Origin: Saccharomycopsis fibuligera x Saccharomycopsis cf. fibuligera
Taxonomy: Eukaryota; Ascomycota; Saccharomycetes; Ascoideales; Saccharomycopsidaceae
Direction of reading: 5' to 3'
NCBI GenBank assembly: GCA_001936135.1
Contig: CP012818.1
Span: 992,001-1,056,000, forward strand
Length of the DNA stretch: 64,000 bases
The translations under genes were made by a program, and so were the position numbers. The notes under the pieces were generated by a model. The model made no database searches. It saw only the letters and a program-made list of their open reading frames with translations, and had not been told where the DNA came from. Position 1 is the stretch's first letter; each line of letters starts with the position of its first letter. Shown here one piece after another: positions 49,825-59,597 of this stretch.

Positions 49825-51696
49825 CTATAAAAGTAATCGTTAGTAATTAGTTTTTGTATAAAAAGTGCAAGGATGTTCATGTTCAAAATATTATGATTGT
49901 CAGTTTTTGTAGAAGCAAAGTTATGAATTTATGGGGTTTAGAAGTAGCATGAATTTGCTCAACAGGTGTTAAATGAAAAACTACAATAGTAATTGATTTA
50001 ACACCGATTATTTGCAGTTAATTTGAAATTGATCGCGACAGGACTTAACTTTTTCCAAGTAATATTATAATCGATTATAGCATTCTCAAATGGGCGCTGG
50101 TGGCCTTAAAAAAATTCAGTCGGATTATTGAATCTTTGCCTAACAAACACAAGATATTGCTTTGATGTATGAAGACGAAAATACTCATCCAAAACACACA
50201 ATTTAAAACTATTTTTATTTTTTTTTTCTCATTTCAAAAAATCATCTAGTACTTTCTCGAAAACATCGCCCTTTCGATAGTCAATATATGCTTGTAAATG
50301 TTTGAGTAAACGGATACATGGCCGGTTATCCAAGATACATAAAACCGTCACAAACTATCTGTGTTTGTCTGCTGAACTATTCAATTTCTTTGTCTTTATC
50401 TCCTCGCTACTATTCTCAATTCATGACCCTATCACAGTTGGAAGTTGATAGAGCATTTTTATCATAAAAAATCTTCGCAACCATAACTCGCTGTATTTTT
50501 CTTTTCTTCTTGTTGACTAAATATTTTACCGACCTCTAATTGATCTATCTTCAATAAGTTAAACCCCATTTATCGAACACAATACTATTATCCTCCCACA
50601 ATTATAACCTAGCAAATTCTTTCTAAAAAATCTTGATCCTATTCAATACACAAAAGTCGACAAAAACCGCATTTCATACAATTAAAGTAACATTAAATAT
50701 TGTGAAGAAGAAATAAAGCCGTACCCAATTTGCGTAATAAATAAGAAAAAACTGAACAATCATAACAACTATATTACTTCCAACGGCAATTTCAAATACC
50801 TACAGTTGATCTTCTGGCCACTTGAAACAACATCTTAGAGAAATTCTGTTTGGTGAAAAAGAATTGATAAAATTTGAATATGAATTAGTTAGGTAGTATA
50901 AATACTATCAATCAATCAATCAGTCAATCAGTTATTATTGCCTTTCTACTATATTTTAATTCAAAGTACTCTGTTTCTCTCTGCTCACCATTTTTTTCGA
51001 GCCTAACCCTCGTTACCCTACAGTGCAAAGCGACAACTTTTTCTTTGCTGTGATTCGCTAGTTGACTTTCGAAAATGTGAGTGTCATGTGACTGTAATTT
51101 TGGAAAATGCAATTTTTGGGGGTGTGGCAACATTATAGTAGCTATTGAGGTGTGGCAATGTTATTATGAATGATAGCGGTGTGTGTGTGGTGATGATGAT
51201 GATGATGGTTAATGAACCATAGGGAAGGAGCTTTTGAAAAAAAAAAAAACTGTCATCATAGCTTTAGGTAGCCAGACAGAGAAACTTTCAATTATTGCCG
51301 AGAGATATAACCATAAAATAGGTATTTAGTCAAATATATCAAGTTACGCGCGTTGCATTTTGAAGATTTCCAAATCTGTTATTGAAAAATAAAAGCAAGA
51401 ACTAGGAGAAAAAAATTAAACATTAAAAATTAGATAAACTATTTGTATTAAATAATGAAAAAGAACATAATATACTTGAGATCATGAATTAGAGACAATA
51501 GAAAAGAAAAAACAAGAGTTTCATTAACACAGCTTCTCTTTTGTTGTATCTTTCCCACTTTTATCTTCATCACTCGGTCACTGCTGATCCACAAAAACTT
51601 TACTTTTTTTATGAAATTTCAAGATAAATCAATATAAGGTAACATATGGCGATGTGCCAACGCACTGTCATACACAAACATCGCAATACATTATGC
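49825..51696. other. ATP14 upstream/intron region and GSP1 3' region
   Basis: About 1.9 kb. The part near 49825 must include the ATP14 intron and first exon. A CAAT/CAGT tetranucleotide repeat is at 50907-50932 and a (GATG)n/(GT)n tract at 51180-51208. The rest is AT-rich with no recognisable gene. Confidence 0.45.
50907..50932. repeat. CAAT tetranucleotide repeat
   Basis: About six units, one CAGT. The same unit type as the repeat at 23541-23604. Confidence 0.85.
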
Positions 51697-52810
51697 TTAT
51701 AAATCTTCATCTTCATCAGGCAATGGCAAAGCAGCAGCACTTTCCATTTCTTTCTGGTATTGTTCCATCAAGTTGTTGTCAACTTGAACTTCAGGTGGAG
51801 CCAAGGCTGGAGCAGCCACGAATTCCAATTGAGAGTTACCTCCCAATTTTCTAGCCAACCACAAGAATGGTTTTTCGAAATTGTAGTTAGACTTGGCAGA
51901 AATGTCGTAGTATTGTAAGTTCTTCTTTCTGTGGAAAGTGATGGTCTTGGCCTTAACTTTTCTTTCTTTGACATCGACCTTGTTACCACAAAGAACAATT
52001 GGAATGTTTTCACAAACTCTGACTAAATCTCTGTGCCAGTTTGGAACGTTCTTGTAAGTGATTCTAGAGGTGACATCAAACATGATAATACCACATTGAC
52101 CGTTAATGTAGTAACCATCTCTCAAACCGCCCAATTTTTCTTGACCAGCAGTATCCCAGACATCGAACTTAATTTCACCAAAGTTGGTGTAGAAAGTCAA
52201 TGGATGGACTTCAACACCCAAAGTGGCAATATACTTCTTTTCGAATTCACCAGTCAAGTGACGCTTGACGAAAGTGGTCTATGTTGTTATTAGTATTGTG
52301 TTGTCAAAAAGCAAACAAACAAAAAAATCAACGTGTGGCGTTTAAACATGAACGAGATCAATAAACAGAAAAAACGGCAATTGATGATTGCAAGTATTGC
52401 CTTGTTGTGTTTTGATGACTTGGCATCTGGTACACGCCAACATAAAGAACGATGGCAAAAACAAGCAAATAAAAAAAAAAAAAAAAAAAAAAAAAAAAGT
52501 GAAATAACAACAAACCGAAAGTCATCACCAAATAATAATCAAAAACAATGTCAGGATACAAATTGATAAGGGCGCTGAATCAATATAAGCGCCATCAATA
52601 ACGAAACAAGCACATCTCAATGATTCGTTCAACACGTTGAGCACCCATTGCTTTGAGGACAAACGTTACCATTCGCCAACTCAAAACAATGAATATCTAA
52701 AATAAAATAGGAAAGATCGCGAATTTTTGATAACATACTTTACCGGTACCACCATCACCGACAAGGACCAACTTGAAGGTAGGGACGTTGGATTGTTGTT
52801 CAGCAGACAT
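51697..52810 (-). CDS. GSP1: Ran GTPase Gsp1 (two exons)
   Basis: Exon 1 (52810-52739) encodes [20 protein letters not shown] plus GTGK; exon 2 (52278-51697) continues [20 protein letters not shown]. The phase-0 join rebuilds the P-loop GDGGTGKTTF, and the product has 217 residues. The 460-base intron has a GTATGT donor, a TACTAAT branch 10 bases before the TAG acceptor, and a 28-base A run. Further motifs: switch [24 protein letters not shown] (base recognition), [13 protein letters not shown] and the acidic Ran C-terminus PDEDEDL, needed for RanBP1 binding. Gsp1 drives nucleocytoplasmic transport. No in-frame CTG is present. The open frame in exon 2 alone lacks the P-loop. Confidence 0.97.
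52471..52498. repeat. Poly-A tract, 28 bases, inside GSP1 intron
   Basis: Uninterrupted A run on the plus strand, a poly-T/poly-U run in the GSP1 transcript. Confidence 0.9.
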
Positions 52811-55800
52811 CTTGATAGATCAATGTTGTGATATTGTGAAAATTACTACTAGACTGATTGATGATGATGTATCAACAAAATAGAAGAAGCACGGACAGGA
52901 AGTAAGTAAGAATACTAAAAAAGGAGAGATTTCTTTGCAAGGCAAATTAAAAAAAAAAAAAAAATCAAAAGAAAAATAAAAATTTTTAATGAGGGCTTCA
53001 CAGGCGGAAGCAGGGGTTACCCTGGAAAAATGGTTCTAGCAAGATCTATCGATTGAGCAGCAGCAGCAGTGCTTAGCAGATCAGCCAAAGTCAAAAAAAA
53101 TGTCGTCAGCCGGTCTAGAGCGGGGCTCGCAATCTTCAGGCTTTGTCAGCGGTGACAAAGTCAAGGTTATGAGCGCACGTTGGCTGTTTCTATTCTGAGT
53201 TTGACGGGGAGTAAAGGCGTTTAATTGGCACTCAATCGTGACAGACTGTGGTTATCGGGTGAGTGCACACAAGTTTAGCTGTGTTGTTATTTGCTGCGGT
53301 ATATCCAAGAGCTCTGCCTACATACGTTACTGTAAAAGAGACCGCTGCTACCAAAACAGCAACTGTTGCATCAGCAGATCACTATTTTGCGTTGTGCTTC
53401 TCTGCGCCTTTGGCGAACTGTTTTGGCGCCCAGGTTGAGGTCCTGGGCGAGATCTGCTTTATTTTAAGATCTTTGCGTGAAAGAATCCGTGCAATTTTTG
53501 GTACTCAGTGTGTCTATTAGCTCAGAAACAACAGCCCAGTAGCGCCTGCAACTGGCCGCAGCCGCGAAAAGTAAGGCCAGAGATAGTCCGCGCATGCTGA
53601 AACTTCAAAAGAAACAAAAAAGAAAGATCGTGTTTTTGCTTGGAGTTTTCTTCTTTTTAGCCCACTGAGACTTGGATCTGAATAGAACTGTGCTACTTTG
53701 ACGGCGACTAATTGGAGCGTTTTCTGTCAACGGCGCAAGCCGCTGAGCAAAAAAAAGTCAAAAAAAACCAAAAATAAAAATAAAAATATAAATATAAATA
53801 CAAGTAAAAAAAAAAATAGAAAAAAATAGAAAAAAAGCGGAGTTTCGCAACCAAGAAAAATAAAATTAGCTCAAGCATAAAGTGAGAAAAAACGAACGAT
53901 CAAATAGTGGAAACAGATCATAATGCAAACGACCAACGGCTCGCCACCAGCGTTGCCGACGTTTTGGGCGTGGCTCATTTCAGTAACTCGTCCAGCTGAC
54001 GAGTCAGCGATAACGCTTCTTGCAGCTACTACGTGTCTCACTCACTTGGAGCATCTGTCATGGGACGGCCGGCGGGAAAAAATACGTCAAGCGTGGAACA
54101 GCACTGCACCCCCAGGCCGGATGCTGCCAGTTGCACCTTGCCGCACAGCTCGATGCAGCGAGCGCAGGCAAAAGAGTGTCTGTCAAATTGGCCGTTGATC
54201 TGGATAGATGTGCGAGGTTGTCTGAGGCAGCCACTGGGAAACATCATGTTCCTTACTGTTTTTTTTGTGGTCGTTATTTTCTGGTCTCTTCAAAATTTAC
54301 CACTGTCCAGGCGGTTAGCTGCTGCGCTGCAGGCTGCTGCTCCGGGGGCAACTGGCGCTCCACGGTGTCGTATGAGCAATCGAGTTTGCTAGCACTTCCA
54401 AGGCCAGTTTCACTGTTGTCTTCGCTTCACCGGCAGCCGCATTTTGCGATTGAGTTTTGACAACTGCTGGGCATGGTGACACTGCTGGGCAAGGTAACAA
54501 CTGCCTCGGGGCAATTGGTGCGTGCAAGTTCCACTCTGCAGAAAGATTCTTCGATTTGGTTCGGGCTGGATATTAGTTACCCAATCCCTCACACCGGTGC
54601 TAGATGTGCCGCTGTGCTATAAATAATCTGCTTGGTTGCGGGCGGTTTCGCTGCGCCCGTGTCAGGCGGCAAGTTAAAAGTCTTTCCCCCGTAAAAGTGA
54701 GACGCTCTCTGCGGCGTCGTGCCACACGCTCACCGCACTCACCTGCTTCTATGCGGCCTTAACACTAACGTCATCTGACAGTCTAGACCATCGCAACGCA
54801 AGGCGCAGTCCCTTCGAGAAACCTTAATGAGCAAGCAACTCTACTGTTTAAAATTTTTTTTCGCTGGGGAAATCTGCTAGCAGCAGCAGCAGCAGCAGCG
54901 GCGGCAGCAGCAGCGGCAGCAGTTGCAACCTTTATTACAGTTAGCTGGCTAGCAGTTTAGCTGCTATCGCCAACCAGTTATCCTCCTCTGGTCTTTTTCT
55001 CTGGTGTGGCCCAACTCCATCGTCGCCTAAAGGTTTCATTCTCAAACTTTTCAATCGCCTCTTTTCAATCGCCTCTTTTTTTTTTCTGGTTCTCTTTTTG
55101 CTTTCTGTCTCCTGTTTTTCTGCTTTTTCGTCCCCAGACTTTCGCAATTGTTCCTTTTTGGTTTCTCTGTTCTATTTTTGTCCTGCACCGTATCCTCTCG
55201 ATTGTCGAGTTTTTCAGTTGTCGCTTGGCCATTCTTGATTTTTTGCAGTTTTCTTTTCCTCATTGATTTAGCTTCCCTCGATTCAGTTCGTTTTCTGTTT
55301 TTTCTTCTCTTTCACACATCCCCCCATACTCTAACTGCTCTGGCCCTCATATATACCGCAATTGGCCACTCGTATTCCGTTTTCTTTGCCTGATTTCCAT
55401 CTCGTTTTTCTCCCGGGTAGACCTCTCCTGTTTTTGGTTAGTAACTCCCCTGACTTCCTCAGATACTCAGCAAAGAAGCTACAACATCAATTGTCACTAA
55501 GTCAACGTTATCTGAGCAAAACAAAAAGCGCCAAAGTTCTTTTTACGTTGTGCCCAGCAAACGCAATTACACAAAACAGACAAACAGACAAACAGACAAG
55601 CCACTCGGCCCCAACATTGTCAATAGCGGCCCTCTTGTGTCTTTGATTGCTCATCATCGTCGTCATCGTCCACAGACGTTTATGCCACTGGTTTGCAAAA
55701 ACTCTTTTTGCCTCATTTCATTCTAACTATTTTGTCTCTTACTGCCCAAACGTTATTTAGGTTTACTACTACAATAACTGTCCTCAGTACAGATAGCAAA

Positions 55801-55823
55801 GCAAAATTGCAAAGCAACTCATC
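52811..55823. other. 3.0-kb divergent region GSP1 / RRM-protein gene
   Basis: A GC-rich core (about 53.0-53.55 and 53.9-54.95 kb) is split by an A-rich block at 53.74-53.85 kb; the last 850 bases are pyrimidine-rich, like a long leader. A CAG/CGG triplet repeat is at 54881-54922, and TCAATCGCCTCTTT is duplicated at 55051-55080. Frames up to 146 codons in the GC-rich core overlap each other on both strands and have no motifs. No structured RNA is recognised. Confidence 0.5.
54881..54922. repeat. CAG/CGG trinucleotide repeat
   Basis: Six CAG followed by mixed CGG and CAG units, non-coding, about 900 bases upstream of the RRM-protein gene. Confidence 0.85.
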
Positions 55824-55946
55824 ATGGATCCCAATTTAAGCGCCCAAAACTTGGATCATATTGCCACTTCCAACCCGAACGCCTCTGCTTCGGCTCCAAC
55901 GCAAGTTCCAACCTCAACCACATCTGGCGCTCCTGCTGCTCCTGGC

Positions 55947-55979
<33 letters not shown>

Positions 55980-58256
55980 GCTCCTGGCGCTCCTGGCGCT
56001 CCTGCTCCTGCTCCTGCTGCTGGCACCGCCGCTGCTCCTGATGGCGCCGCTGCTCCAAGCGCCTCGAACGCTACCGCCACTACAGGCTCTACTTCCCATA
56101 CTGGAACTGCCCCAGTTGACTCTATTCAAACGTCCAGCGTTACCCCAATGATCACTAACCTGCAGCCGGAAAACTTCATTACCACTTTTCCCATTCCAAA
56201 CCCACCAACCGCCACTGCCGCTACTTCTTCTTCGCCACCAAAAACATTGTGGATGGGCGACATAGATCCATATTCGGACGAAGAAACCATTGCGAAAATC
56301 TGGCAGTCTTTGGGCAAAAATGTTTTAGTGAAACTTATTAAAGCCAAGAAGGGTACTCCTGCTGCCACTTTGAACACTGGTCATGCCGGATACTGTTTTG
56401 TTGAATTTGAAACGTATGAAGATGCAAAGTTGGCACTCTCACTCAACGGTTCTAAAATCCCAAACAGTAACAATCGCGTGTTTAGGTTAAATTGGGCTAG
56501 TTCCGCTACGCTACTGGCACCAATACCTCAATCTCCAGAATACTCGTTGTTTGTTGGCGATTTGTCACCAACCACTACTGAAGCTCATCTATTGTCATTG
56601 TTCCAAAACCATTTCAAAACTGTGAAAACCGTTAGAGTCATGACGGATCCAACTACCGGCGCTTCCAGATGTTTTGGGTTTGTCAGATTCAGCGACGAAA
56701 ATGAACGCAGAGAAGCTCTAGTCAAGATGCAAGGGGTTTGGTGCGCCGGCAGACCACTACGAGTTGCTTTAGCTACTCCTAGAAATTCCAATGTTAACAA
56801 TGTTAACAACTCTGCTGCTGCTGCTGCCGCCGCCGCCGCTGCAGCTTCGGGAAACTTATTGGGCGGTCCAGCTGGCGGTTCTGCTGGTGGGGTTCCTGGA
56901 TTTTCACCAGATTTAATGCTTTACAACCCATATGGTCCACCACCCCCACCACCGGGAGGTCCAGGCGCCGCTAATGCTGCTTTACAATACTATGGTTCTC
57001 CTGCGGGTGAATCTTCAAGCGGCACAGTTGGCGGTGCTGCTGGTGGTCCTCCTCCCCCACCAGCATTCCCACCACCAGTCTTTTCTGACCCAACCAACAC
57101 CACTGTCTTCATTGGAGGTTTAGCTAATGGAGTTCCTGAATCCACTTTGCTTGCTCTTTTCCAACCATTTGGTCCTATTATTCATGTCAAGATTCCGCCG
57201 GGCAAAGGTTGCGGTTTTGTTAAATTCAGAAACAGAGAAGACGCCGAAGCGGCAATTCAAGGGATGCAAGGGTTTTCTATTGGTGGTAGCAGAGTCAGAC
57301 TTAGCTGGGGTAGATCGCAAAATCAAATGCGCGCTGCCGCCGCCGCTCAAGCTCAAGCCCAGGCTCAGGCACAAGCTCAGGCTCAGGCACAAGCTCAGGC
57401 TCAAGGATTGCAAGCAGCGCAAGTGGCCGCTGCTAATCAAGCCGGATATCCTAACTCTTCAGTAGCAGCAGCAGCTGCAGCTCAAGCAGCAGCAGCAAAC
57501 AATGCTCTCGGATTTTTGGGCGGTTATGGAAATAGTCCACAACTAGGAGGCGTCATTGGTGGCGCTGCTGGTGGCGATAATGGAGATTTAAGCGGCTTGC
57601 TCAGTAGTGGAACTGCTGGTAATGCTGGAAATAGTACTAGCGCTTCGGGTCCGGGATTGGGCGCACTTAACTCAAATGGTCTAGGTGGTGCCGGTGGTGC
57701 TGCTGGCACAGGTAGCTTATCACAATCGTTTGGTAGTAGTTCGGGCTTCGGCGCTGGTGCTGGCGGTGCTGGCGGTGCTGGCGCTGGTGGTTTTAATGAT
57801 GGCTTCTTGTACGGTGCACCTGGATCTGGAAGTATCACCGGTAATGGTCTCTTTGGTGCCCAGCCGCCAGACGCTGCTGGATTCTACAATGGAAGTCAAT
57901 ATGATGGGTCTTACGCTGGTATTGGTGGTGGTGATCCATATGGCAATGACTCATATGGTAACCAATATGGTGGTGATCAATATGGCAATGACCAGTACGG
58001 TAATGATCAGTATGCTGATGACCAATATGGTGGTAGTCATAACTCTCAAAATCAACATCGCCATAATGATAACAGCAAGAAGAATAATACTAGCGAAAAT
58101 GTTGAAGAAAGTAAAGACAAAGCTGATCATAATAGCGACAATGATAACAAGGAAAACAAGCTGGATTCTGCAACAGCTCTGGGCGAAGACGCTGAAAATT
58201 CCAAGTTGAATGAAATGTATAAAGCGGCTGCAGCTGGGAAGTTGGACAACTTGTAA
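55824..58256 (+). CDS. Three-RRM RNA-binding protein, Nam8/Ngr1 (TIA-1-like) family
   Basis: 810 codons. After a Pro/Ala/Gly-rich repeat N-terminus come RRM1 (KTLWMGDIDPYSDEETI, about 138-222), RRM2 (YSLFVGDLSPTTTEAHL to CFGFVRF, about 239-318) and RRM3 (TTVFIGGLANGVPESTL to GCGFVKF, about 425-500). RNP1 and RNP2 aromatics are intact. The LWMGD(I/L)DP start of RRM1 is typical of yeast Nam8 and Ngr1. Nam8 is a U1 snRNP and meiotic splicing factor; Ngr1 promotes mRNA decay. The large size and prion-like tail favour Ngr1-type, but I cannot decide. The tail has Ala-Gln dipeptide repeats (about 507-530), Gly/Ala/Ser runs and QYGND repeats (about 707-738). CTG codons (e.g. 56160) fall in variable parts. 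Confidence 0.9.
55940..56060. repeat. CTCCTG / GCTCCTGGC repeat in RRM-protein gene
   Basis: Array of GCTCCT hexamers with GGC inserts, encoding Ala-Pro and Ala-Pro-Gly repeats before RRM1. Confidence 0.8.
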
Positions 58257-58808
58257 ATGAATGCCATGATGTTTGCATTGAAGAGTTGAATTTCAGTTAA
58301 AAATTAAAAAAGCCTTTGTCACATAATGAGTATCAAAAAATGCGTAAGAAAAAGAAAGAAAAATAATAATAAATAAAAAAAATTACAAGTAAAAAGCCAT
58401 AAAACATAAATGCATAAAAAGAGAAGAACAATAAAGTTTGGCTCGTTTATCTCTATCTGCTGCAACATCAATTTTCCGATTTCATTCTATTTGCTAAATG
58501 TCGATTTTCATTTGTTTTCATTAGTTTCCTCCACATTGCACCTGATTCAATTCATCTTGAATTTCATTTTCATTTGTCTTTCCCAATTGTTCAGTTTTTC
58601 AGTCTGTCTGTTGTTTATTGTTAAGACCCCGTTAGTTTGCTTTAATTTATCTACTATTTTTCTATTTCTTTCTATTTAACTTGATTTTCATTATATTATT
58701 TCTGAAATATTTATGATTGTGTTTAGTTGGTGAGTTGATTATTAATATTTCTATTATTATTATTATTATTATTATTTTCGTTTTATTATTTTCGTTTTAT
58801 TATTTTCG

Positions 58809-58873
<65 letters not shown>

Positions 58874-59597
58874 TTCGTTTTTATTATTATTGTTATTATT
58901 TCATTTTTTTATATATATTGTGGAAAAAATTTGTGTTTATTAGTATTTATTAGTATTAATATCAGTATTTTGTCTTTCAGTATCTATTCATTGATCGTTT
59001 ATCTTGTTTTGAATACTCTCTTAAACTCATTGCGTATTCAAATTGGATTCAGTTGAGTATTTCTGATTGTTTTTTTTCTACAGCATAGTACAGCACAACT
59101 TTGTGACCTCAAACATCTTTTAAGTTTCTGTTCTCATTTTCGTGCCTATAAATCTGTCCCATTTGATCTTGTATGCCTATACGCACTCTTAAGTAGCATA
59201 AAAGGTACCCCTGTCTATATATAACGAATGGAGTCGTTTACTTCCAGTGGTAGAAATATAATGATTGGCATGCTGTATGTAAACTACGCAGAACTATCTA
59301 CCCGCATGCATCAAAATGCATGGTTGCCTTTGAGCTTGATTCGACAGTCATAAGCGCACACAAATATTTAAATAAACAAAAAATATAAAAAAAGACACAG
59401 AGCAAAGCAAGACAGGATAAGGATCGTTGAGAGGGTATTTTCTGACAAAACAATACAATTTAACTCTGCTGCTAATAAATTACTTGCTTGTGTTAGAGCT
59501 CAACATCTTATAGTGCTTACTTTCCCTAATGTGAAATAAAAATGGAGAATTTGTTTTCATTGCCTTAGTTACTAAAAATAAGATCAAAGGATCAAAT
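58257..59597. other. Convergent 3' region RRM-protein gene / SRB4
   Basis: About 1.34 kb. Pyrimidine-rich sequence (58.4-58.72 kb) is followed by the ATT microsatellite listed separately and AT-rich sequence. No gene is seen. Confidence 0.5.
58753..58905. repeat. Long ATT microsatellite
   Basis: About 150 bases of ATT units broken by four ATTTTCGTTTT-type interruptions at similar spacing, suggesting duplication of whole blocks and not only slippage of the triplet. Confidence 0.9.

Noticed and set aside
53923-54460. Overlapping frames of 90-146 codons in the GSP1/RRM-gene spacer
   Set aside because: Three frames overlap with similar open length and none has a motif or low-complexity bias typical of real genes here.
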